DNA of 64,000 nucleotides from Anarhynchus alexandrinus (taxonomy: Eukaryota; Chordata; Aves; Charadriiformes; Charadriidae). The translations under genes were made by a program, and so were the position numbers. Of this stretch, positions 38,269 to 50,715 are shown piece by piece (within the stretch, counting starts at the first letter, position 1; each line of letters starts with the position of its first letter). Under the pieces are notes generated by a model. It was not told the DNA's origin and ran no database searches. It saw only the letters and a list, made by a program, of their open reading frames with translations. Location of the stretch: contig VUYV01000193.1 in assembly GCA_008711295.1 (NCBI GenBank), forward strand, positions 248,001-312,000. The letters are read 5' to 3'.

Positions 38269-40092
38269 CAACCACAAAAACCCCACTAGTCACACAGCAT
38301 CATTTTGCTTATAACTTTTTGCCTCTCTTGTTTTCTGTCCCTCTAGATTTTCTGTGTTTATGGCTCGCTTACATGCTATTCTACTGTGTCTACATTGCTC
38401 TACTATCAGGTTTGCTCATCGCTGCTCCTTTCATATACAGGCACAGATATATGTTTCCCTCAATATTGCTCGCGTGCTGGTGACTTTGATCCACAACATG
38501 CTTCTTTTTCCTCTTCTAGTCCCAGGACTTCAAAGATAGACAAGCCACCACCTTCTAATTTTTAGGTCTCCAGGGCAGGACACTGTATTAAAAAAAAACC
38601 AAAAAAAACCAACCCTCATCTAAACTTTTCTGTGAAATAGTGCCAGTGCACGTGCAGGATTTGGGGTGAGGGTGGGAATGGTAAGAACAGGAAAAAACAG
38701 CAGAGAAAATGTCAGCATTAGAGAGTTTGAGTTTTTAATTCAACAGTGCCTATGCATTATTGCATTAAAATGCTACTGAATTACTGGATAAATAAAGGAT
38801 AAATGTGGTTCTTAGCTCTTCAGCGCCAAATAATTTATTCCATTTAATCCTGTTTCCTTTAGATATTTTGTATTTTCTAGCTTCTACCATGGTAAGAAAA
38901 CACTGAAATCTTAAACAGCACTATAACGGTTCCTGAAGAAGAGAACAAAAATATTTTTTCAAATATAAACACATGCACTGGCAATTTGCTTTGATTAGAA
39001 AACAGAAGTTTAATGAAAGATTCAAAAAGGAATAATTTTCTGTTAAGACGTTTTTTGTCATGTTTCTATTGAACAAAATACAGTTACAGAGAACACAGAT
39101 CTAATTATCCAAACCATTTTAAAGAAAATTAAGAAGGCTGATTAACAGGATTAATCACAGTGTGAAATTCTATTGCCATACTAATCAAGACAGGCAGTGT
39201 GGAGAGCCTGTGACAACGGATAATACAAAAGCTGATAACAAATTATTTACAAAAAAACAATTACTTGACAGAGAGGAGAGACCTACCTGGGAGTACTATT
39301 TTTTGGTAAGGGTCTGAGAACAGGGCTGGATAGAATCACGTGGGTCACGGATTTCACATAAGAGGCCAATTTCAGAAAGCTCCATAGCATGTTTACCACA
39401 CACGTACAACCAAACGCCCCTGGGAATGATGGTTAGACACATCTTTTTTGTACAAAGTACCTAAGGTCACAAATCGGTGCACTTCGCGGGGAAGGGAAAA
39501 ATTGAACGCATCATTGGCACCCCAACAACAAAGAATTTGTTAAATGAAATTTCGCAGATATCTTGAGAAAAGCACTGGGATGCTGACCTAAAAATCTGGC
39601 AAGTGGTTTAAGAGTGAGCAAAATGACACAACCAAGCACCAGGGAAGTTTCTCAAGTAAACAGCAACACTTGCACATGCAGCTCAACATCCTTCGAGCCA
39701 TGGCAAATGTCCAGAGCTTCAGAGGAATGTGGGTGGGGGAAGAGGGGGAGGGAGAAACAAATAATCTGCATCAGGGGAGGATGTAAATAATTCTTCCAAG
39801 ATTCTGTAGATAACTAGCATGTCATCCTGTTATTCAAGGTTAAGAAGGAACAAAGTCCTGTTTCTATTATCACTGGTTTTGTATAATTAATATCATTAAA
39901 TCTTTGTATTAAGCTTTGCTTTCAACAAGACATGGTATGTTATTGTGGGGAAAACTGTTTCTTTTTGCTAGTAGACTTAAAGAGATAGGAAAGGAAGAAG
40001 AGAGAAACATGAGAAAAGCCATGTGTCCATACAGAATGCAATCGTTACAGCAATTTCGTGAAAATAAGCTACTGACAACATTAAACCAATCA

Positions 40093-40131
40093 CTTTTCTT
40101 TCTTTCTTTTTTTTCCTCTTTCTTTCTTTTT
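40093..40131. repeat. Pyrimidine (CTTT-rich) tract
   Basis: Nearly 40 bases of T with periodic C (TTTC and CTTT units), followed by TAAGG. It resembles a degenerate CTTT microsatellite. Confidence 0.8.
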
Positions 40132-41368
40132 AAGGTAATGGACAAACTGTTAGCCAAGAGAAGTCCAGGTCCAAAGGCTGCATCAAAACAAATGAATGTT
40201 TAGTTAGAGGCTTGTTAAAAAGGGAAATATCTACCCAAAAAGGTTATGGAACACCAGAAGGAGTTATTTAAGTGTTTATCACAATGAAGTTATGGTTACC
40301 TTCTCAGTTAATTGTTTCTGTCCATACTTTCCTCTAAATCCTTTTCCAATGTCCAATGTATTATTGCATATAACTATTCAAAACATTTCCAGTGAGATTC
40401 CTGTGCCTGCTCATGAATGTTGCTAGCGGAATTCGTTCAGTGAAAATCCGGGGTCATCCTCTATGCTGTTTTTATAACTTCCTCTGCCCCACCTCTTTTC
40501 TCATTTTTAGAATTTACACTTTCTTGGAAACGAAACAATATTTTCCAAAGTACTCTGGTCTGAAGATAACCTTGCTAGATCCCTGGTTTTACAAGCATTT
40601 GTAACTGGCAGTGGTATGACAAAAGTCATGGCATAATGTGAGGAAGATGCCGTATTTAAGGAAATTGTTTCAAAGCAGTATCTATACACTCTAATCAGGA
40701 AATGGCATAGAATAACTTTTATTTTGTTTGCTTTCTTTGCTTTTATAGTGCTCAAACACAAAAGAACAATGCTGTTTTGGTTTTGTTAAGTAGTTTACCA
40801 CTGCATTTAAAAACTATAAACACATACTATGTATGTTCATTTAATCCTGTGGATTACATAAACAAGCTTTCCAAAGGCAAATCAACTTTTTGACCAACTA
40901 TTTAAAAATAGTAATTGTATGGTTAATCGTTATAACCCGAAAAGTCAAACTACTTGTTACTACTAAAGACGACACAGTCTCACATTTCATATTTTTTGAC
41001 TACCCTGTACTTAATTATTTAAAAATACTTTCAAATTAATTCTGCCTAAAAAATCATACTTCCTTCTTTCGTAACTCAGTGACTTTTATTCTTGCATCCA
41101 ATAATCCCAAGCAAACACATTGAAAGCCCTCAGCTTTCACTGCTCTGCAGTGATTTCCTACTTTCCAGATTGTGCTGAACAAATGAAAGACATGCTCTTT
41201 CAGCTCAACTATGAGAATGTTAAAGGAGATTTTCTAACTGTTGTTGACCTCAGTAGGATCAGTTACATGCTCATCTAAACCAGAGACAATTGGAAAGGAA
41301 CAGTTCCAACCACTTATTCTTTGAGGCTCCATAGATGGTTTCCTTACCTCAATTTAAAAAAAAAACCA

Positions 41369-41408
41369 ACACAACCAAACCACAACACAACCAAACCACA
41401 ACACAACC
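41369..41408. repeat. 16-bp A/C-rich tandem repeat, 2.5 copies
   Basis: The unit ACACAACCAAACCACA is present at 41369-41384 and 41385-41400, with a half copy to 41408. All copies are identical. Confidence 0.9.
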
Positions 41409-44400
41409 GTGACATAAACACATCTCTTGCTGCACTCCTCAGTTACATGAAACCAGCCAAAGTGATTTGAAGCGATAATCCCAGTAATTTCATTCTCTCC
41501 CTATTGCTATAGGGGAGAATCCTCAGAATTTCTGAACCTAATGATCTGTGATTCCTAAGAAACAGGTCATACTGAGAATATAAGGGCAAGGCTCACCTCT
41601 GAAACACTGGGAAAAAAGCTCTAAGTTCCTAGCTTCAAAAGAGTTCTTGAGATCTCTCTTGCTAACTCTTGCACAACTTTGAAAATTTGGCATCAAGTGA
41701 AGAAGCTGCTGTTAAACATGAACCAAAAAAACCCTATGTTCAAAGTCTGACAATTTTATAATCCTCCCTTTTAGGAGGCACACAAAACCATGTCTTAGCA
41801 ATGACATGGAAAGTATATCCAAGTTGACATATGACCCTATACTCCTTCTAGTCATTCTAACAACCTTGAAATTTTTTTAAGATTTCTTAACTTTTAAAAT
41901 CCACTATAAGTTATTTGTCTTCTCAGAGTTAAAAGTATGTATCCCAGAGCTTTTAGGAAACTAGGAATCTTTGGATCCCTAGGCTTTAGATTTCAGAATA
42001 AGTAGGAAAAATTCTATCAGGTTGAATTAAGTCCCATGTTGTCTTCATTTTGTAGAACCATCTATATCTTTCTAACAGCCCATTTTACAAATCCAGTTTT
42101 TCATCTGGACATTTTGGAATATTTAGGAGGAGTAAACAGAAGTGAAAGCCCTATAAAAAAAAAAACTAAATATGAACAGCATGAAGTCCTTCCAAAGTAC
42201 TCCTTAAAAGTAAAGGAGAAAAAGAAATCCTCCTACTTTGTTAAAATAGAATGTAGTAGACAAAAGTAGTTGTTGTAAACATTATTTTGGCCTTAGGATA
42301 TTTGACATTCTGTGCTTTTCATGCAATCAAGAATCTATTCTAAATTCTGAGTTCATAATAGATGCCACTGTTCAAACAAACACTGCCTACTGCAAGAATT
42401 GCAAATGTGCCAAAACCTCATGTTCAAGAAATGAAGCACAGCTGTCAAGTTCAATATCCTCACTGCCAATTTTGCTTACTCTAAGTTTTCTATGTTACAA
42501 AGACAATCAGCTAGACACATAAATCAATATGCAGAACTGTAGATGAAATTTTTCATGAAGGTAGTGTACCCAGAGTAAAGGATGTACTCTAAGTTCTTTA
42601 GCCTCTGTCTCCTGTATTTCAGCTATGCTACAAAGTGTTGACAAAAGCATTAAAGCACAGTATTAAAAAAGAGGAAGTTTCTTCCTAATTCTGTTTTACA
42701 AATTGCTTTCCAGACCATGATTTTACCCAGCATTACAAACAAATTTATCAGCAGCTGTAATCCTGGAAAAAGCTGGATATCATGACTAAAGCAGGGATAG
42801 TGATGGAAAGAGCACTGAGAAGGCGTTTGAAGGACATGTGCTCATGACTGATTGTTTACACAATGCAGACTTCGGGGAAGAGACGTGTAATCTTGTTATT
42901 ACAAGTAAAAAAATGCTCCCAGCAGATCCTAAACTGGATTTTTGAGCTGACACGTGCAAAAATCTAACTTCAGCTATTTTAAACATCATTTTCAGGTGTT
43001 AATCCTGTAATCCAAAAACATTCAGCTAGCAAGAATGCAGCTAGCAAAGGTTCTGCCATTCAAGCCTGCGGTTTTCACAGTCGTTATTTAAATTACAATG
43101 TTTTCTGAAGAACTTTGCAAAGGACTAAGTGGTGTTGTGCCGTGCGCTGCTTAAAGAACATACAAATCCCTGCTTTGAAACCAACCAAAAATATAAAAGA
43201 CACAAGAAAATATAAATTCTCATCTCTGTTTTACAACAGGAAATGTTGTATAAAGAGTGTAAAATATGGGGTACTTAAGAGATGTAAGAAATTCAAGACC
43301 TCAGCTTGATCCTGTGGCAGGATCTATGAACAAAATATCACCCTCTGACTGCAGAGTTGCATGGAGGCAGGAAGAAAAGTCTGGACGTAGAAGGTTTTTA
43401 AGAGGCTCCAGTTCACAGCCCAAAGGAAAACACTAGTAAGATGCAGGTTCAATATCCCCCTTTCATTCTCACGTTTCTCCATTCACCAGGGTTTAAGGGT
43501 ATGCAAAAGACAAGCAGCAATCTTTTTTCTTGTCTTGCTGTTGGAAGTGTTTCCCCCGCCTGACACAGAAATGGGCAATATAGAGAATTCTGTGTTGTTC
43601 AACAGACAGACAGATAAACATTTGAAGTTGAGGATAAAATCTTAAATGTGATATCAGAGTGTAAGTTCATGAAAAAAAAGAAAAAAATCCTTCCTCTTTT
43701 CTTTGACATATAAATACACGTACTGTATTCCTTTTCCCTTACATTATTTTCTTCTTTGAGGGTAACAGTAATCCATTTCCTCTTTTCAGCCACATTCAAC
43801 TTGTTTTGGTCCTTGTATCCTTTTCTAAATAGTCCATATCAACCCTGTCTCCTTGTTGCAGGATATAGCACTCAAAGAAGTGAACCTTTGCCTCCTACCC
43901 CATTGGCCTAAAAACAACACAGAGTGAGATTTTTCTGCAAGTGACTATCTCTTCTCATCCCCCAAAAATCAAACAACCAGTTCAAATGGAAAATTCAGCT
44001 TTTGCCTACTACACATAATACATAACTTTATGCCTTGCTCCATCCTCATTACTGAACGCAGATGCACACACACAACATTGAACTCTGGCCTTTCAGGAGC
44101 AACTTTAAATAGGCAATTTACTAATATATCTATAAAATACAAGGGGAATTTGCCCTTAAATTGGAAACTTATGGACCTGTTTGTTTCTGGTATAGCAGCC
44201 AGTAGGTCCAGTCTGTAGCTTTGATATAGCAACAGCTATATCAAAATTTTATTAGTCCATTTTTATTACATACTTATCTTACCGTTATTCAAAATATTTT
44301 GTCTATATTTCAGCAACATTGCCACTAAGTATAATAATTTAAAATCTTGCTGCTGTCTTTGTTGTTAACTGTTAAATTTTGTTTAAAAATAACTAGGCAC

Positions 44401-47400
44401 CTCTGTGCTCCAGCACAACTTTGTTTCTAGGAGGAAAAGTAAGAAATTAATTTTGTCTGCTCCCTCACAATTGCTTAGAGGAAAAAACACCCAAATTACA
44501 TCAACAGTTAGGGATTCTGGCTTCCCCAGTTAATTGCCTGCATAAGCATCCTCTCATTACATTTTCTTTATTAAGGGAGAAGCAATGGCTGAGAAACTGT
44601 ACACCCCCTGAAAGAAGCAGCTGTGTTTGAAACACTAGCAGTACCGTCCTCCCAGGTCTCTCTAGCTCTTCATGCCGTAACACTGCTCAATCACTGACAC
44701 TTCTGTGATAAAATAATCTTTCAAATGCCAGTGTGCCCTTCAAAGATGTTTTTTATTTTGAAAAATGAGAGAATTTAAAAAGAAAGGATGTTTCATTTTC
44801 AATACACTTTACAAATCTGTTCCTTCTCTTTTTTTTTCTGTTCCTCCCTCTTTTTTCCTCAGGTAGGTGAAGTATAATCACTGTAAGACAAGCACGGTCC
44901 TAAAATGGCCTAGCCAAAGGTCACTGAGGCTTTGTGCTGAAGCTGGCAGTGAATTCAAGCCTCTATTACCCATCCTTTAATGGATAAATAACCAGGGCTT
45001 TATCTTTTCCTCTCTGGATTAGCCTGCAGATTGCATTCAGTATTTTAATTTCATATAAATGTCATCCCTTCCTTCTCAGATCACACACTGTCATTTTTGG
45101 TAGAACTACAGCCTTATTTTGGTGGACCAATTCCTGGGGTAACCCTGAACCAGAGACATGTAAATTTATACAAATGATGACTTACCTTAACGAACAGGGC
45201 ATATAGACTTCAAAGCAACCTACAATGGATTAACATCCTTTGAATAAACATTGGTTTTGACTTCAGTGAAGACAAAATCACCAATAAATATACCTACTAT
45301 AAAATATGGCTGTAGTAGATAACAGATTACTACAAATAGATATGCCATCTGTAAAACTTTGAGTCCCAAAGAGTGAATAGGAATCCACTACGTATAGAAA
45401 CACAAATATGACTTTTAAAGAACAGATAAAAAGAAGCAGCATATATTGAAATGCACTTTTGTACATGCTATACTTCTATACACCCAAACAGTTACAGAAC
45501 AAACCTGTTACAGGGCAATCTACAGGATAAATTGCTTTATAAGTAATCTGTTTACACATATCTGATCTATCCACAGCTGATTTCAATTTACATCTTATCA
45601 TACCTGACTTGGCAAAACCTATGGATCCTTAATCACGAAGCAAACTGGTTTCATAAGGCTCTCGTGTTACACCATTACCCATCTTTAGAAAATAACTTGA
45701 GAACGAAAAGCAGATATCCTGTATAAACCAAATAGTAGATGAAATGAATGTGTCAAATCATTAGAAATCAGTTCAGAAACTCAAAGATCTCAACTACAGT
45801 CCGCTCAGCTTCTTTAAAAAAATTTGCAGCAAAATAAAACCCTCAGCTTACAGCAAAGTCTACATATACTGCACTATTGCATCCATACAGGTGAAAAAAG
45901 GAAAATGTTTCTCTCCTACTCTTGGAGTTTCACTGGTGACAAACCACTTGCAGTGATGTCTTCAGAAATATTTTTCAGGTCTGATGTGCAGAATTGAGAT
46001 CCAGTAAGATCTGTCAGCAGTAGCACGCTTATCTTGGTGGCTGATTCTACTTGTTTCAACATTTATTGCTCCCTTCCTAACAGAAAAATTCATTCAAACA
46101 ACATACTAAATTAATCACACTAGACTCTTACAGCACTCACAAAATCAGCTTTTTAATCCTCCCTGTTCTCAAGCCATTCTGAAGCACAAATCCTAGACCC
46201 AGTGATATCTGGTCAGCTCTATCTGCTGCAAAACCCCACACCAATATCTTCCATCCAGTGTAGGCCCCATTCCCCTCTCTCCACTTACATCTGGAAAAAG
46301 CCTGTCAAACAAATTAGCCCAGTTACCTCCATTTTCCCTAAACCTAATTGCAACTTGAGGCCTGGCAAGACCAGGGCAATAGAGCAGTAAAGAAACAGAC
46401 ATTGTGGTCTCAAACCAGACCTTGCCTGAACTCTCAAACGTAGAGATCAACTGATGAAATCAGCTCCTCCTGCCCCACGTACCTGAGCCCAAATTAGACA
46501 CCCAACCTGGACTTAGCTTTGGCTAATCAGCCTAGGTCAGCTTCTAGTTGCAATTGGTTTCTTCCCACTTGGACCTTTGTTTTTAGATCCAGTCCTTAAA
46601 AATTGACTTAATTAACTAAGTGGAGTTAACTAGAGTTCTTAGGCAATTTTCAATTTTACTTAACTTACAATTTAAAAAACATATTTTTATTGACACTTTA
46701 CAGAAAAGAAAAAAAAAAACAGAACAAAAACAAATTAAAGCAGTGATTCATTACAAAGCCTCTACTCCTATCATTGCCCTTTTAGCATTATGATGTGGTT
46801 TCCTTGGGAGCCAGGAAATCTTACAAGTCTGTTCAGTTTTTGAGTATTGCTATTGCTCAATCAAAATGTTGTAGAAACTTTCGTATGGAGCTTTAGCATT
46901 TAATCTTTATCTATGGAGCCTTTTTTTTTTCCAGTCTGTGTACTATAGAGGTTATTATTTTCTTTCTGTAAAGACAATAATTGTAAGGAGCCCTGAAAAA
47001 CATACTTGCTTTTATTTGTGTTCACAGCATACAGCAATTCATCAGCTATGTTTACAGATTGCTGCACGTACACAATATTTAACAGTGTTCATGCATGTAT
47101 GTGGCCCAGAGAATCTGGGTCTGTTTGTTCAAATCCCATTCATCCATATGAACGATTCTTTTTCTTTTCAATATTAAATTCTAAATTCTTTGATTATTTT
47201 TCAAGTCCAAAACCCAATTTTATTTTCACATGTGTATTTTTTGAAGTAGTGGGAGTATAAACTGCCAGTCAACACCACTCTTACAATACAAAATACACAT
47301 AAAAAGTTGAACAAAGTTACATTTGACAGGATGCAATGCTAAGTTATATTAAATGATCTTCTTTCCCTCAAAATCTAGGCTATGTCATAATAAACAGTAA

Positions 47401-49083
47401 AAAAAATCAAGCAAGTGTGTGGAGGACTTTCAAAATAGTACATTTTGGGGTTTATAGCTGGGTAAAACTCAGTGACTGAAAATATAATTGCCTTCCTGTA
47501 TCCCAATCCGAAAAAAAAGCATTCAAACATCTGATTGTAAGAACAGGCTTCCTGCAGCCCAGCAAACATATTTAAACAAATACATTTGCTTACGTGCTTT
47601 GCTGTTTCTTGTTTTTCATGAATATTTTAAAATCTTGGATATTTTTACCATTTAAATATACAGTTTTCACTTTCTCTGAACTGCAGGAAACTGATTTCCA
47701 TCCAAGAACCTATGGACATTTGGAAAATATCTATTCATGCACATATAAGCCTGATGCAATAAATAATTTTTATATACTCATATACATTTTGTCAAACATT
47801 TAAAATATTTGAACTAAAAATTTTTCAACACATTTTAGATATTTAAGAACCTTTTTAGTAAAATTTTTTGTGTGCTTCTCCATAAGTGAAAATTGTAATT
47901 GTACCTGGTGCTCTGTATGAGTCAGAGTTGTCCTGGAGTATCAGGAGGGTAAAAGACAGCCCCACACCTTTTCCCCCTACAGTGGAATGAGCTGGGTCAC
48001 TTTTCTAAGCTGCTGAAGTCAAGACTTAACAGGGGATAAAAGCTAAGGAAAAAGAAAGAGACACCTGGCTGAAGGTTTTCTGCAATGTCTCACCTTTTCT
48101 ACCAGGAAATAAAGCAATAACAGCACCTGATGGAGGGAAAGAGGAGCATTAGGAAAAGTAAGAGTTTTCCTTTCATTTTTTCTCCTATAATTAACATGCC
48201 TAAAGAGAAGTCAGGTTGGCTTCTAGAACATGCATTCAAGCAGTTCATCCCATCCAAAGAGGGTTTTATGTTATTACATTACCCGGTGTCCTTATCACAA
48301 TCCAACCTTCACAACTGAGGAATTTGAAGCAAGTATTTGGAAATGTTTTAGTCTCCTCTTTTCAATCTGGTTTGCATCCATATACCACCTCCGCCCAGCT
48401 TAGATCTAACCAATGCCATTTACTAGAGGAAAGGGAACACTGAGAAAGGAGTATATGCTGAAGAGATTCACATGGATTACAAACAATGGATTCATTAGCT
48501 ATGATTTGGAAGGCTCTATCTGCTTCTCTTTTCAGAGTAGGACCAAACAGACAATGTCTTCCTCATAGGGCAACTACCAAAATTCATATAATACATTAGG
48601 ACAGAATGATGAGTGCTGGGAGACCACATGAGCAAAATTCAGGGCATCTTTAACCCTCTCTTCTATTTAACACATTGTCTGGGAAGGACACAGACTGGAA
48701 CAACTGCTGTACCATTTCTTTTGCTATTACCCTTACCCTTGAGAATTCAGGTGAGCTTTTTTCACACCAGGATTCAATAGTGGGAGAAGAGAAAATTTTG
48801 TCTCTCATGAGAATAGAGAGGGTTAAAATTCAGGAAATTAAAAATGATCACACCAAGTAAGATTGCTGTTTCCCTCTCCGTTTCTTATTTTTCCTTAAAA
48901 TATCCTGAAATTCCATGCAAATCCTCAGCAAGACTGTAATCTGAACACACCCAGAAAGCACCAAAAATAGGTGTACAAAGTACTGTACCTTAACCATTTG
49001 AGTTACCAATGACAAAACAAAGTATAACAGTCTTCATTTCACAAGGAGTCACAGACAACATGAAGGACTAAACAGGCAGCTCC

Positions 49084-50290
49084 CATAGAACCACAGAATG
49101 GTTTAGGTTAGAAAAGACCTTAAAGATCACCTAGTTCCAACCCCTCTGCCATGGGCAGGGACACCTCCCAATAGACCATGTTGCTCAAAGCCCCATCCAG
49201 CCTGGCCTTGAATACTTCCAGGGATGGGGCCTCCACAACTTCCCTGGGCAACCTGTTCCAGTGTCTCACCACCCTCAGAGTAAAGAATTTCTTCCCAATA
49301 TCTAATCTAAATCTATCCTCCTTCAGTTTAAAAGTGTTACCCCTCATCCTATCACTACATTCCGTGATAAAGAGTCCCTCCTACATCTTTCCTGTAGGCC
49401 CCCTTTACATACGGGAAGGCCAATATTAGGTCTTCCTGGAGCCTTCTCTTCTCCATACTGAACATCCCCAACTCTCTCAGCCTGTCTTCATAGGAGAGAT
49501 GCCCAGCCCTCTGATCATCTTTGTGGCCCTCCTCTGGACTTCCTCTACAGGTCCATGTCTTATGCTTGGGGCCCCAGAGACAGATGCAGTACTCCAGGTG
49601 GGGTCTCACCAGAGTGCAGTAGAGGGGCAGAATCATCTGCCTCAACCTGCTGGCCACACTTTTGATGCAACCCAGGATGCGGTTGGCTTTCTGGGCTGTG
49701 ATTGCACATTACCAGCTCCTGTTCTGTGTTGCGTCCACCAATATCCCCAAGTCCTTCTCTGCAGGGATGCTCTCAATCCCAGCCCATATCCATGTTTGGG
49801 ATTGTCCCGACCCAGGTGCAGGACCTTACACTTGGCCTTGTTGAACTTCATGAAGTTCACACGGGCCCACCTCTCAAGCCTGTCTAGGTCCCTCTGGATG
49901 GCATTCCTTGCCTCTAGAGTGTCAACCACAGCATTCAGCTTGGTGTTATCCACAAAATTCCTGAGGGTGCACTCAGTCCCACTGTCCATGTCGCCAACAA
50001 AGATATTAAATAATACTGGTCCCAGTACCGACCTTTGAGGAACAACACTCATCACTGGTCTTCACCTGGACATTGAACCATTGACAACAACTCTTTGAGT
50101 GCAACCATCTGGTCAAATCCTTAACCACTGAGTGATCCACCCGTCAAACCCATGTCTCTCCATTTTAGAGACAAGGATGTTTTGTGGGACAGTGTCAAAT
50201 GCTTTGCACAACTCCAAGTAGATGACATCAGTCAGTCTTCCCTTATCCACCAATGTTGTAACCCAGTCATAGAAAGTCATGACAGCAAAA
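49084..50290 (-). mobile_element. CR1 LINE, 5'-truncated, catalytic residues lost
   Basis: The 3' end (49084) has degraded octamers and a GGTTTAGGTTAGAAAAGACC line. Minus frames give [22 protein letters not shown] (49120-49347), a RPHLEYCICLWGPKHK block (49355-49657), GTECTLRNFVDNTKL (49642-50055) and [20 protein letters not shown] (50113-50322). Both polymerase motifs are damaged: motif A reads LEL where LDL is usual, and motif C reads FVDN in place of FADD. CR1 similarity stops near 50286-50290. It belongs with the copy at 1.5-3.2 kb and is inactive. Confidence 0.95.
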
Positions 50291-50644
50291 CTTGCAAGAT
50301 GAATGAAACATGCAAACCTCAACTTTCAGCTTCATGATCACAGGGATATCTTCATAACAGAGCATTAAATATAAGTATTTTGAAAATTATATTTCTGTAA
50401 AATTGCTTCCCCACATGTAATAGGTCCCTATTTTTTAATGTGGGACAGATTGAAGCCTTTCAGAGAGTAAAAGAAAACAAAATAAATGCAAAAATATACC
50501 TTTCCATCCCATCTTCTTTAACTGAAATTCATTCACTGAATGTTGCATGCAATTTGACCATGGGAACACAAAAAACATCCTAGAGGTTGGTTTCATAAGA
50601 TGCAAAAATATTTTAACTCCCACGTTAATCCCAAGAGCTCTTCC

Positions 50645-50715
50645 CCCCCAAAAAAAACCCAACCAACCAAACAAACAAAAAAAAAAACCAAACAACCAAC
50701 AAACAAGCCAAAAAA
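50645..50715. repeat. A/C-rich low-complexity patch
   Basis: About 70 bases made almost only of A and C (AACCAACCAAACAAACAA units plus a run of A). It is simple sequence, possibly a decayed tetranucleotide repeat. Confidence 0.8.

Larger units (their letters stand above)
36096..49083. other. Long non-coding AT-rich stretch
   Basis: No gene recognised over 13 kb. Simple sequence includes an AT run near 36745-36758, an AC run with A tail (38245-38268), a pyrimidine tract (40093-40131), a 16-bp A/C-rich tandem repeat (41369-41408) and a pyrimidine tract ending in CAG (44821-44861). The frame at 46193-46450 (-) is open but shows no motif. Confidence 0.55.

Noticed and set aside
44821..44863. Strong pyrimidine tract ending in CTCAG, like a splice acceptor
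   Set aside because: The sequence after it gives no useful open frame and a donor only about 20 bases later. Probably simple sequence.
49499..50038. Plus-strand open frame of 179 codons
   Set aside because: Antisense of the CR1 copy at 49-50 kb, with a peptide similar to the antisense of the copy at 1.5 kb.
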